The notes under the pieces were generated by a model, which ran no database searches, was not told where the DNA came from, and saw only the letters and a list, made by a program, of their open reading frames with translations. From assembly GCA_938035945.1 (NCBI GenBank), contig CALHOU010000084.1:1-40165 (forward strand): a DNA stretch of 40,165 nucleotides. The letters run 5' to 3'. The stretch comes from an uncultured Granulosicoccaceae bacterium. GTDB taxonomy: Bacteria > Pseudomonadota > Gammaproteobacteria > Granulosicoccales > Granulosicoccaceae. The translations under genes and the position numbers were made by a program. Shown in pieces: positions 10,442-19,411 of this stretch (the stretch's first letter is position 1; the number at the start of each line of letters is the position of its first letter).

Positions 10442-11314
10442 ATGAATAAGCTAACGCAAAAGCAAATGGACCAGTTCTGGCACGACGGCGTACTGGTGAT
10501 AGAAAACGCGGTTGAGCCTGAAGATTTAGCAAAACTCAAAACCGTGTTCGCACAGTGGGTTGAAACCAGTCGTGCACACAGTGAAGACTACGGCGAAACT
10601 TTAGATGGACGTGCACGTTTCGACTTACAACCTGGCCACAGCGCCGAAAAACCAGCATTGCGCCGCGTACAGTCACCCGAAGAAGTGTCGCCAGAATATG
10701 CATACGTCATGCGTAACGCTAACACCGTTGATTTCTGCATGGATCTTATCGGACCCAACTTGAGGTTTCATCACGGCAAAGTGAATTCAAAATTACCGGG
10801 CACAGCCACACAAGTAAAGTGGCATCAAGATTTTTCATTTCAACCGATGACAAACAACGACATGATCACATGCCTATTGTTTGTTGATGAAGTCACGCTG
10901 GAAAACGGTCCACTCGAAGTATTAACCGGCTCGCACAAGGGTCCGCTGTATTCGCATTGGCATGATGGTGTATTTACTGGAGCAGTTGCAGATAGTGTTA
11001 TAGAACCACACAAAGAACACGTGCGTAAATGTACCGGACCTGCAGGCGCTGTGTGCTTGATGCACGTAAACCTATTGCATGGTTCTGCACCGAATTTGTC
11101 TGACAAACCACGGACCTTATATATCAGCACTTACTACGCCGAAGACGCGATTGAGCTTAGCCAAAACCACTTACCCAGCACATTAAGCCATGAGTTGGTT
11201 CGTGGCAAAGCCTCTGGGCGAGTTCGATGCACACCCTATGATATGGAGTTACCTGCCGTACCAAATGCTACGTCTTTTTTCGCCCAACAAGAAGGTACAG
11301 ATAAGAATCACTGA
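10442..11314 (+). CDS. PhyH-family Fe(II)/2-oxoglutarate dioxygenase (first copy)
   Basis: A 290-residue phytanoyl-CoA-dioxygenase-like protein. The 2-His-1-carboxylate iron site is seen as WHQDFSF (HxD) and the distal His in NLLHGSAPN. The 2-oxoglutarate-binding Arg is probably in KPRTLYISTYYAED, and LENGPLEVLTGSHKG is the typical strand and turn before the distal His. Family members hydroxylate small molecules in the cytosol (ectoine, fatty acyl groups, N-methyl or side-chain carbons), using O2 and 2-oxoglutarate. It is convergent with and overlaps by 7 bp the MttB-family gene, and divergent from the M24 gene. Context suggests hydroxylation of a quaternary or methylated amine, but the substrate is not shown. 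Confidence 0.85.
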   Translation: MNKLTQKQMDQFWHDGVLVIENAVEPEDLAKLKTVFAQWVETSRAHSEDYGETLDGRARFDLQPGHSAEKPALRRVQSPEEVSPEYAYVMRNANTVDFCMDLIGPNLRFHHGKVNSKLPGTATQVKWHQDFSFQPMTNNDMITCLLFVDEVTLENGPLEVLTGSHKGPLYSHWHDGVFTGAVADSVIEPHKEHVRKCTGPAGAVCLMHVNLLHGSAPNLSDKPRTLYISTYYAEDAIELSQNHLPSTLSHELVRGKASGRVRCTPYDMELPAVPNATSFFAQQEGTDKNH

Positions 11315-12846
11315 TCTAACAATATGTTGTGACTTGCACGAATTTTACTGTCCGCAGCGTCACTTAAATAGTCAGGCTTGTGCGTATCTAATATGTTGCG
11401 TGCCTTAACACTTGCGCGCTGCCACATATCCTCCGCACCACCTTCTTCCCAAACCGGTGGTTGAGCGCGATCGGTGAGCGTGCTTGGCCAAAAGTAATCG
11501 CGTTGCATCGCAGCCATGGTGTGTTGTGCTCCTAGAAAATGCCCTTCACCATAAACCGCTTGTTCAATTGCCTCATAACCAAGGGTTTCTTCATTGACCT
11601 CTATACCGCGTAGCACACGATAAACTTGCGATAGCATTTCATCGTCGATCACCATAGCTTCGAAAGAAACGCCCAATAAACTTGCCATCATGCCAGAGGA
11701 TTCGTAAATCATATTACTCCCGGCAAGGCCTACACCCAACGACGACATAGCTTTTTCCAAGCCCATTTGTGCATCAACCGCCTTTGCATCGCTCATGCTC
11801 GATGCAGCACCGGACGGTAGTCCTAACCAGTTCGACAACTGAGCGGACGCCGCGTTTAACAATGTAATTTCACCACCACTGCCACAAAACGATCCGGTAC
11901 GTAGATCAATAACGAATGGCCAATTTGAAAAAATCATTGGGTAACCTGGTTCGTAAACATTCACCATCATTAACGCAGCTAAAGTTTCGGCCAAGGTTGA
12001 TGACAACATGCCAGCGATGGTTGCCGGCGCGGTGGCTCCCGATTGTGCTGCGATGATGTTATTCAATGGCATGCGATGGCGCATACAGGCCAGCGTAACT
12101 TCAAATGCGTCTTCACCATAACGCAATGGCGAGATAACCGGACTGATGTGCGCTTTGCAAAATGGACGTTGGCTGAATTTTCCTGCGCCACCGAGCGCGG
12201 TATCAAACATATCGACGATAGGGTCAACCGTTTCGGCAATCGTAAAACTCGTACCGACCGGTTTTGTGGTGCCTTTGAGTAGTGCATAGGCAGTATTAAT
12301 ATCAAGGTCCACGATCTCGGCCACGTCTGTGGCAACGCAACAGCGTGTAAACCAACTCACATTAGCCAGGTAATCGGCCATACGAGTAAAGTCGTATAGA
12401 TCGCGTAAGGTTGCAGCACGATACGTGTGGGTATCCAAATCCAATGTTTGTACGGCAGCCCCACCAGTGCCGTAGAAAACTTTGTTACCACCGACTTCGA
12501 AATCATGTTTTGCATCGCGACCATACATCGGCAAACTCTTACACGCACCGGCAATTACACTTTCGACCATATCGGCTGAATAACAAAGCCGACCCGCTTT
12601 GTTAACGGTTGCCCCTTTACTTACTGCCTGCTCAACTAGCGCCGGAGGGGCTTCTCCCATACCGATATCGGACAAAATTCGTAGTGCATTACGATAAATT
12701 TGTTGAATATCGTTGTCGCTTAATGGTTTGTACTGCCCACCGACAGCCCCAGGTGGGCATGGGTTAATCTCAGGAGCTTTTGCACGTTTCGCATGCATGG
12801 CTTCGCGTGCGGACAGTTTGCCGCGTCGACGTGGTTTAGTGGTCAC
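11308..12846 (-). CDS. MttB-family (trimethylamine methyltransferase-like) protein, non-pyrrolysine
   Basis: A 512-residue member of the MttB/COG5598 superfamily (TIM-barrel corrinoid-type methyltransferases). Typical segments are FYGTGGAAVQTLD, the ISPLRYGEDAFEVTLACMRHRMPL strand, and the glycine/alanine-rich SGATAPATIAGMLSSTLAETLAAL. No in-frame amber codon is present, so it belongs with the non-pyrrolysine MttB homologues, some of which demethylate glycine betaine (MtgB) or proline betaine. The start is GTG with AGGAG nine bases upstream. It lies 5 bp after the dehydrogenase gene and is probably translated from the same mRNA. No corrinoid protein (MttC/MtgC) or reactivase is in the window, so the methyl acceptor is unclear. 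Confidence 0.88.
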   Translation of the reverse strand: MTTKPRRRGKLSAREAMHAKRAKAPEINPCPPGAVGGQYKPLSDNDIQQIYRNALRILSDIGMGEAPPALVEQAVSKGATVNKAGRLCYSADMVESVIAGACKSLPMYGRDAKHDFEVGGNKVFYGTGGAAVQTLDLDTHTYRAATLRDLYDFTRMADYLANVSWFTRCCVATDVAEIVDLDINTAYALLKGTTKPVGTSFTIAETVDPIVDMFDTALGGAGKFSQRPFCKAHISPVISPLRYGEDAFEVTLACMRHRMPLNNIIAAQSGATAPATIAGMLSSTLAETLAALMMVNVYEPGYPMIFSNWPFVIDLRTGSFCGSGGEITLLNAASAQLSNWLGLPSGAASSMSDAKAVDAQMGLEKAMSSLGVGLAGSNMIYESSGMMASLLGVSFEAMVIDDEMLSQVYRVLRGIEVNEETLGYEAIEQAVYGEGHFLGAQHTMAAMQRDYFWPSTLTDRAQPPVWEEGGAEDMWQRASVKARNILDTHKPDYLSDAADSKIRASHNILLDQ

Positions 12847-12851
12847 GTGTA

Positions 12852-15284
12852 TCAGCTCCTGACCAATTCATTGGCAGGGTCATACAAACAAGCTTCGCTA
12901 ACGGATGCTGTGTATCGCTCACCTAACATTTCCACCGATAGTTTAGCGCCCGCAGTGGCATGCTCGGGAATCACAAATGCGTAGGCAATATTTTTATTCA
13001 CACGATGCCCATATCCACCAGATGTAACGGTGCCAATTAAGTCATCGCCAGAATAAACTGAGTCTCCTGCATGCGCGGAACACACATCGCAATCGATCGT
13101 CATGGTTACAAACAGTTTTTTCGAGCCTTGTTCAATTTCTTTTATCAAAGCCGCTTTACCAATAAAATCAGCCTTGTTCAAATCCACAAATCGATCGAGC
13201 GTTGATTCAATCGGATTACGCTCATAGATCAAATCGGCTTTCCAGTGCCGATAGCCTTTTTCCATCCGCATAGATTCGGTTGCGTAGAGCCCGAAGCGTG
13301 ACAGATTAAATGCTTTACCCGCATCGCTAATTAATGTCCAAACCAAATACAGTTGCTCGTTAGGAATGTGCAACTCATAGGCCAGTTCACCTGAGAAGCT
13401 AACGCTCATGGCAGTAACACTGGCGTGCGCCAAGTTTATCTGTCGCACACTCATCCACGGGAAAGCAGCCTTTGACCAATCCCCACGTGGCGAGAGGCTT
13501 TGTAAGAGTTGTCGGGACTGAGGCCCTGCCAGTACTAATATAGTATGGCTGGAAGTCATTTCAGTAAGCGTCACGCTTTGCGGCTTGGTGCGATTCAACC
13601 AATCGCGATCATGCCATTCAGCGGCGGCGGCCGAGCCATACCAGTACTGCTCATCACCCAATTTCGCAATGGTTGCCTCACCCAATACATGACCATGGTC
13701 GTTCAGTAGATAACACAAACTGACTTTGCCAACCTTTGATGGTAATTTTCCACACACAAGGTGATCAAGAAACTCTGTAGCACCCTCACCAGCGATCTCA
13801 TAGCGGTTAAACCCGGACACTTCCATAACGCCGACGTGTTTAGTTAGCGCCTTTATTTCTGCCGCGACCACAGCCTTTGTTGGTGTGAAGCGATAACTGT
13901 GTTGGTCTTCAAAGTCAGGTTGATCTTCAGGTTTAAAAAACAGTGCCCGCTCCCAACCATTGACCGTGCCCCATACAGCGCCCAGACTATCCAGCACAGC
14001 ATAGAGTGGCGTGGTGCGTGCCAAACGTGAGGCCGGACGATGCTCGTGTGGCATGTGATAGTGAAATTCGTTTTGATAGTCCTCAATCGCTTTTAAACAC
14101 GTGTGTTCGGTATTCGCATATTGGGTAAATCGGCGTGGGTCCAAACACCAAGCGTCCCATTCACATTCACCATAAACAATTTGCTCGGCTAGCAACTTTC
14201 CATGACCACCGCCTTCACCGATACCCGCACGCAGGCCAATGATGCAATAAGCGTTTTCTACCCCAGGAATTTGACCAACCAATGGCAAGCCGTCAATCGT
14301 ATAGGTGATTGGGCCATTAACCACTGTGTGTATCCCTGCATTCTCTAAGGCCGGCATGCGTTTAAAAATACCTTCCATGTTATCCAGACAACGATCTAAG
14401 TCAGATGGACACAGCGCTTGGGTAAATTCAGGATCGATACCATCCATTCCAAATGTTTTACAACCCTGCTCATAGACGCCAACGAGTAAACCCTTTTTCT
14501 CTTGTCGGCTATAAAAATCGTTGTATGGGTCGCGGATAACTGGCACTTGATAATCGAGCACTTCAATCTCAGGCATGCTATCGGTTAAAAAGTACATGTG
14601 CTCCATCGAGGTAACCGGATGTTCTACACCCAACATGTTGCCCACTTCATTAACCCGATAGCCGCTGGCATTTACCACCTTTTCACAGGTAATGTCGCCG
14701 TTCTTTGTGTGTACGATAAATTCACCCGATGCGCTGCGTGTAATATTTTCAACCGGATTGAATCGATAGACTTGCGCACCGGCCTCACGTGCTTTGCGTG
14801 CCAGTGCTTGCGTTATACCAGCAGGGTCGATGTAACCATCCAGTGGGTCCCACCATGCACCTAATAAGTGATCAGGTGTGAGTAGCGGATGACGGCGACA
14901 CGTCTCTTGCGCATCGATCACTTCCATGTCTATCCCCATTCCTCGCGCCATACCAACGTGATAGTGATAAGTGTCCAGATGATCTTGTGTGTAAGCGGTG
15001 CGCATGCCACCGGTGATGTGATACGAAAAAGGATGATCGGGATCGGAGGCGAGCTTCTGGTACAGGTCGATACTGTGTCGCTTTAAACCGAGCATGGTTT
15101 GGTTACCACCAAACTGCGTAACTTGCGCAGCGGCATGCCACGTAGAGCCCGAAGTCAATTCATCACGCTCAACCAGGGCGACATCAGTCCAACCTTCCTG
15201 GGTAAGATGATATAGAGTAGAGCACCCTGCTATTCCGCCGCCAATCACGACAACGCGGGCGTGAGACTTTACCTTATTACTCAT
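12852..15284 (-). CDS. Dimethylglycine/sarcosine dehydrogenase-like FAD-GcvT fusion protein
   Basis: 810 residues. The N-terminal DAO-type FAD domain (residues ~10-390) has the dinucleotide motif VVIGGGIAGCS and LTSGSTWHAAAQ, whose His is the residue that covalently links FAD in dimethylglycine dehydrogenase. A FAO-type linker domain follows, then a C-terminal GcvT-like tetrahydrofolate domain (~430-800; MRMEKGYRHW, NPIESTLDRFVDLNKADFIGKAAL). The family oxidises an N-methyl group to formaldehyde captured by folate, as in dimethylglycine -> sarcosine -> glycine. It is directly upstream of the MttB gene, suggesting stepwise removal of methyls from one substrate. Whether that is dimethylglycine or another N-methyl amine is not determined. 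Confidence 0.88.
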   Translation of the reverse strand: MSNKVKSHARVVVIGGGIAGCSTLYHLTQEGWTDVALVERDELTSGSTWHAAAQVTQFGGNQTMLGLKRHSIDLYQKLASDPDHPFSYHITGGMRTAYTQDHLDTYHYHVGMARGMGIDMEVIDAQETCRRHPLLTPDHLLGAWWDPLDGYIDPAGITQALARKAREAGAQVYRFNPVENITRSASGEFIVHTKNGDITCEKVVNASGYRVNEVGNMLGVEHPVTSMEHMYFLTDSMPEIEVLDYQVPVIRDPYNDFYSRQEKKGLLVGVYEQGCKTFGMDGIDPEFTQALCPSDLDRCLDNMEGIFKRMPALENAGIHTVVNGPITYTIDGLPLVGQIPGVENAYCIIGLRAGIGEGGGHGKLLAEQIVYGECEWDAWCLDPRRFTQYANTEHTCLKAIEDYQNEFHYHMPHEHRPASRLARTTPLYAVLDSLGAVWGTVNGWERALFFKPEDQPDFEDQHSYRFTPTKAVVAAEIKALTKHVGVMEVSGFNRYEIAGEGATEFLDHLVCGKLPSKVGKVSLCYLLNDHGHVLGEATIAKLGDEQYWYGSAAAAEWHDRDWLNRTKPQSVTLTEMTSSHTILVLAGPQSRQLLQSLSPRGDWSKAAFPWMSVRQINLAHASVTAMSVSFSGELAYELHIPNEQLYLVWTLISDAGKAFNLSRFGLYATESMRMEKGYRHWKADLIYERNPIESTLDRFVDLNKADFIGKAALIKEIEQGSKKLFVTMTIDCDVCSAHAGDSVYSGDDLIGTVTSGGYGHRVNKNIAYAFVIPEHATAGAKLSVEMLGERYTASVSEACLYDPANELVRS

Positions 15285-15361
15285 ATACTCAAATTTTTCC
15301 GATGATTACTGCTTGGTTGAATTTTCGCAGTTTGACAAGGCAATGTTTTTCTTAAGTGAAT

Positions 15362-16540
15362 CTATAGTCGCGCAAGATATGCTTTGGCCGACTTCTCACC
15401 CAAAGCATCAAGCTGTTGTTGCTTATAGGCTTCACGCTTTTTGCGACGCGGGTCCATGTACCCGGCACCAATCACTTGCTCGCCTTTATCGCAGACAACC
15501 ATACGCGAGATGCGCTGCGCATGATCGGATAACTGTTCCCACTGTTCGTATGGCATACAACGCATTATGCCCTCACTTCTAAACCAAGGCGCATAGTACT
15601 CAACGTTTGGCATGGCCCGAACATCACGCGATAAGTTTGGCGTACCACCGTGCCATGCACGTATGTCTCGAAAGATGGCGGTGCCTGCAGGCGCTGGGCA
15701 CACAGTAGACAACTTCATCCATTCAGGTTCGTTGGCTAAGCTTGGAATTGGGGCACGGGATCGTTGTGTTGCCGGTATTTGCCGGATTGGGCCGTTTTCA
15801 AAGGTTAAATCTATCAATGGAAAATTTATCGTTAGCACAGGCACTGGCACATCACGCATGGTGACGGCACCGGTTGGGTCGGGAAGCTCTGACCACATGT
15901 TGTCCGAATGCAAACCCTGGTATTCAATAGCACCGGGCATGGCGATATCCCCACCCGCTCCTCCAACAACATAATCTGGCGAACCGAATATCGCGTTAAG
16001 CGCAGGCGTGGTTGTTGGCATGTCGATCAACTCGCACCATTCGCGCACGTGAAGCATATGCCGCGATGCAGAACCTCCACCAAATGAATAACGGTGTGGC
16101 AAACCACCTGCACCACCACCGGCGGAGCAGTCAGGGTCGTCAGCCATTAATTGCTCAATAGCCGTATCGGCCGCTACACGAAGGCGATCAAGTAAATCCT
16201 GATTTAGCGCATCTTTAATAGCCACAAATCCATCGCGATGAAAAAGTTCAGCGGCACGTTGCGGATCATCTGGTGAAACCAGTTCCAGTCCTCGAATACC
16301 ATTATTCGCGCGTAAGTGCTCTCGCAATGCAGACACACCTGGATCATCATGCCTACGTGTCCATTCGGCGCAAGCGGGATCGCCTGCGACCAAATTTAAA
16401 TGCTCAGGTGTAGTTTCAATTTCTATTTCGCCCATATTTGTGGACAGGCCATCAGGGTTATCGTTGTTCGCCGTTGAAGAAGGTCTGTTGATAAAACCAT
16501 TGGGTGGTACCGTTGCATTCCATCCGACATCTTTGCGCAT
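15362..16540 (-). CDS. PhyH-family dioxygenase (second, divergent copy)
   Basis: A 392-residue PhyH-like Fe(II)/2-oxoglutarate enzyme, longer than the first copy by about 100 residues at the N-terminus. The iron site is visible as LHSDNMW (HxD) and IRAWHGGTPNLS (distal His), with FENGPIRQIPATQRS between them. The glycine-rich ADDPDCSAGGGAGGLPHRYSF is unusual. The ATG at 16540 has TAGAG about nine bases before it. The frame is open to 16621, but that part looks unrelated. It ends 77 bp before the start of the dehydrogenase gene on the same strand and may therefore be read in one transcript with that gene and mttB. The low identity of the two PhyH copies implies different substrates or steps. 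Confidence 0.78.
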   Translation of the reverse strand: MRKDVGWNATVPPNGFINRPSSTANNDNPDGLSTNMGEIEIETTPEHLNLVAGDPACAEWTRRHDDPGVSALREHLRANNGIRGLELVSPDDPQRAAELFHRDGFVAIKDALNQDLLDRLRVAADTAIEQLMADDPDCSAGGGAGGLPHRYSFGGGSASRHMLHVREWCELIDMPTTTPALNAIFGSPDYVVGGAGGDIAMPGAIEYQGLHSDNMWSELPDPTGAVTMRDVPVPVLTINFPLIDLTFENGPIRQIPATQRSRAPIPSLANEPEWMKLSTVCPAPAGTAIFRDIRAWHGGTPNLSRDVRAMPNVEYYAPWFRSEGIMRCMPYEQWEQLSDHAQRISRMVVCDKGEQVIGAGYMDPRRKKREAYKQQQLDALGEKSAKAYLARL

Positions 16541-16674
16541 GACCTGAGTCTCTAAACATTGTGCTAATGGGCCAATACTAGCAAAAAAGCGCATACGCAA
16601 ATAAGGCCGAAGAACGTACAACTACTCAGTGTCGCCTGTGTGGAATATATGAGCGCAATATCAGGTGTATAGTA

Positions 16675-18051
16675 GTGCACATGAGCACTAATCAACCTGA
16701 CGACTTGGCATTGGTTCAAGCTTTTCTGCAACAGAATTCAGACATCGAAACCATTGAGGTTATGGTCACGGATATGAACGGTGTGCTGCGAGGAAAGTGG
16801 TTGCAACCGGCTGGTCTTGAAAAGTTACTAAACGGCGGCGAATTTAAAATGCCTTTGACATCCGTAACGCCCGATATATGGGGTAGAGATGTCGCCGAAC
16901 TTTGCGCAAAGACAAACGATGGCGACGGACTGTGTGAACCCATTGTTGGTAGCTTACATCGCCTACCTTGGCTTAAGCGCCCTACGGCTCAGTTGTTATT
17001 GCAACTACACGATACCAACAACAATCCTTGGGCTTATGACCCGCGCGTGATATTAAAAAATGTGTTCGCTCAATATCAGGCGCTCGGGCTACGACCTGTA
17101 AGCGCGCCTGAACTTGAGTTTCATTTGTTCGCTGAAAATTTAGATGAAAAAGGCGCGCCAGTCATACCAGCATCTCGGAGCAATGGCCACACACATACCG
17201 GCGGCCAACTGTTTGCGATTGATGCTATGCAAGAACAGGCACCGCTGTTGTATGAGATTCGTGAAACGGCCAAAGCCATGCAACTGCCACTGGATGGCAT
17301 CATAAAAGAATTAGGGCCAAGTCAATACGAAGCTAATCTCATGCACCTGGATGACCCAGTACAAGTGGCCGATAACACCCAACTTATAAAACGCGTTATC
17401 AAGGGTGTTGCACAAAAGCATGGATACATTGCGTCTTTCATGGCAAAACCGTTCACTGAATTAGATGGCAACGGATTACACCTTCACACCAGCATATTAA
17501 ACAGCGACGGTAAGAATATATTTGACGATGGTACCGAGCATGGCACACCCGAATTGCTCCATGCCATTGCAGGCTTAGCAACAAGCTTGGCAGATAGTAT
17601 GTTGGTGTTCGCCCCACATAGAAATTCCTACCGCCGCTTTATCGCTGGTGGGCATGCACCAGTTACACCTACGTGGGGATACGAGAATCGTTACGTTGCC
17701 ATGCGCATCCCCACTGGTGATCACAAAGCACGCCGCATTGAACATCGTGTGGCAGGTGCCGATGTCAATCCATATTTACTCCAAGCGGTGGTGCTCGCGG
17801 GTATGCTGCATGGGATAAATAATAAGTTAACGCCCGGCGAACCTACAACTCACACGAGTGAAAACGTAACGCCTACCCTGCCACGCACGTGGCAAGACGC
17901 GGTTACCTTGTTCGAACAATCTGAATTTATTAAAGATTATCTTGGCGAGCCTTTTCGACATGCGTTTACTGCAATCAAACGTGAGGAACAGCTTGAATTC
18001 GACCGCCACATCAGCGCTTTTGAATACGATAGTTACCTGGTTATGGCATGA
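16675..18051 (+). CDS. Glutamine-synthetase-like gamma-glutamyl ligase (PuuA/SpuI type)
   Basis: A 458-residue class I glutamine-synthetase fold. Recognisable parts are the N-terminal MVTDMNGVLRGKWL, the metal/ATP-site APELEFHLF, the second metal strand ELGPSQYEANL, NGLHLHTSIL, and the substrate region GYENRYVAMRIP...RRIEHRVAGADVNPYLLQA. This pattern fits gamma-glutamylputrescine/gamma-glutamylamine synthetases more than nitrogen-assimilating GlnA, because the GlnA adenylylation segment is absent. It would join glutamate to an amine with ATP in the cytosol. GTG at 16675 has AGG nine bases upstream; ATG at 16681 is the alternative. It is convergent with a second ligase of the same superfamily and divergent from the second PhyH gene. 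Confidence 0.85.
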   Translation: MHMSTNQPDDLALVQAFLQQNSDIETIEVMVTDMNGVLRGKWLQPAGLEKLLNGGEFKMPLTSVTPDIWGRDVAELCAKTNDGDGLCEPIVGSLHRLPWLKRPTAQLLLQLHDTNNNPWAYDPRVILKNVFAQYQALGLRPVSAPELEFHLFAENLDEKGAPVIPASRSNGHTHTGGQLFAIDAMQEQAPLLYEIRETAKAMQLPLDGIIKELGPSQYEANLMHLDDPVQVADNTQLIKRVIKGVAQKHGYIASFMAKPFTELDGNGLHLHTSILNSDGKNIFDDGTEHGTPELLHAIAGLATSLADSMLVFAPHRNSYRRFIAGGHAPVTPTWGYENRYVAMRIPTGDHKARRIEHRVAGADVNPYLLQAVVLAGMLHGINNKLTPGEPTTHTSENVTPTLPRTWQDAVTLFEQSEFIKDYLGEPFRHAFTAIKREEQLEFDRHISAFEYDSYLVMA

Positions 18052-18092
18052 ACGTAAGCGCTGCCAATGATCAGGCAGCACCAACTACATTT

Positions 18093-19385
18093 TTACACAA
18101 ACCAAATATAAAAATCACGCAAGGCATCGCCTTCGAGCTCAGCGGTTTTCTCAACTTCAGAACGCTTCATGTGAATATGGTGGTCGCAAAACAACTGGCC
18201 CACGGATTCGCACAAGGACTTATCAGCCGCCAAGTCATCTAAAGCCGCAGAGAGGTTCTCAGCAACGCCTACCGTTGCATCGTTAACCATAAAACTGTCG
18301 CCGGTTTCCGCAGGCGGTAAATCGTAGTTTCCTTCCACGCCTAATTGCGCTGCTCTTAGTACAGTTGCAACGGCTGCATAGGGGTTGGCGCTGGCATCCG
18401 CCATACGGTGTTCGAGCCGGGCTTTTGCACCACCTTGTCCTGATACGCGCGTGGTCACACCACGATGATCGCCACCCCAGTTACACCAGTAACCTGACAT
18501 GGTTGCAGGTTCTAGGCGCGCATAAGATGGGGTTGTTGGTGCGATAAGCGCAGCCATGGCCTTATGATGCTTCATCCAACCTGCCACACAGCCTTTGGCC
18601 AAATCATTCATGTTATTGATATCACCGGTTTCTCCATTGGCGATAGCGTTGTTACCTTTATCATCAACGAAGCTTAAATTGATGTGCATACCGTTGCCGC
18701 CTGCATCGGGAATGGGTTTAGGTCCGAAGGTCAGGATAATGCCGTACTCGAACGCAACCTCTCTTGCCATTTGTCGAAACAAGACTATGTCGTCAACCGC
18801 CTTGACCGCATCATCAAAACTCAAGGTAAATTCAAATTGCGGTGAATCGTATTCACTGGTCATGAGGTCTAAACTAAATCCCATGTGTTCGGCTGTTTCC
18901 CAAATAGCTTCGGTGAAACCAACGGGATCATTGAACGGACCAATGCCATATACGACAGCGCCTGGCGTGTCGTAGGGTATAACTTTACCGTCTTCATTTT
19001 GTACGAACGCAAAACACTCAAGCTCGATACCGATTTTAGGCGTAAGCCCTTTTGCTTGCCAAGCATCGACGGCTTGCTTTAAAACGTAACGACCATCTAA
19101 CGGCATAGGCGTACCATCTTGTTCAAGCAAGTCGCCAATCACAACCTTAGTATTGTTTTGCCAGCCATCACGAATATCTGTCGCACGCCAGTGCAGCTCT
19201 ACATCTGGCAAACCTTCAAGACACTTTGTGCCGGGCGCATCAATGATCAGATCTTTATCGTAGTGCACCGAGTAAACCGGTTGCGCAAATCGCGTAGAGC
19301 CATCGCCAATTTTGCTCTCGGGTAATATTTTGCCGCGCATGATTGACATGTGGTCGCAAAACATCGGTCTCAGACGATCTTTCAT
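18093..19385 (-). CDS. Second glutamine-synthetase-like ligase, in operon with the P450
   Basis: 430 residues, GS superfamily but distant from the neighbouring copy. Motifs seen are IGIELECFAFV (metal/ATP site), SEYDSPQFEFTLSFDDA, GGNGMHINLSF, the conserved loop ATMSGYWCNWGGDHRG and GGAKARLEHRMADASANPYAAVATVLRAA. The N-terminal half-domain starts MKDRLRPMFCDHMSIMRGKI, with the RGK motif common to gamma-glutamylamide synthetases. AGGAG lies six bases before the ATG, and the gene follows the P450 by 26 bp. Likely role: ATP-dependent gamma-glutamylation of an amine different from that used by the neighbouring ligase, possibly a product of the P450. Similarity to gamma-glutamylmethylamide synthetase is possible but not proven. 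Confidence 0.82.
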   Translation of the reverse strand: MKDRLRPMFCDHMSIMRGKILPESKIGDGSTRFAQPVYSVHYDKDLIIDAPGTKCLEGLPDVELHWRATDIRDGWQNNTKVVIGDLLEQDGTPMPLDGRYVLKQAVDAWQAKGLTPKIGIELECFAFVQNEDGKVIPYDTPGAVVYGIGPFNDPVGFTEAIWETAEHMGFSLDLMTSEYDSPQFEFTLSFDDAVKAVDDIVLFRQMAREVAFEYGIILTFGPKPIPDAGGNGMHINLSFVDDKGNNAIANGETGDINNMNDLAKGCVAGWMKHHKAMAALIAPTTPSYARLEPATMSGYWCNWGGDHRGVTTRVSGQGGAKARLEHRMADASANPYAAVATVLRAAQLGVEGNYDLPPAETGDSFMVNDATVGVAENLSAALDDLAADKSLCESVGQLFCDHHIHMKRSEVEKTAELEGDALRDFYIWFV

Positions 19386-19411
19386 TGTTATCTCCTACTG
19401 GCAGTAATGCC

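Noticed and set aside
10368-10532. Longer N-terminus for the M24 hydrolase
   Set aside because: It would overlap the divergent dioxygenase gene by 91 bp and has no family resemblance; an ATG at 10367 or 10400 fits better.
12063-12335. Reverse-strand 90-codon frame inside mttB
   Set aside because: It is an out-of-frame shadow of the MttB-family gene.
11308-12846. Pyrrolysine-containing trimethylamine methyltransferase MttB
   Set aside because: The frame has no internal amber codon and no pyl genes are present, so it belongs to the non-pyrrolysine group.
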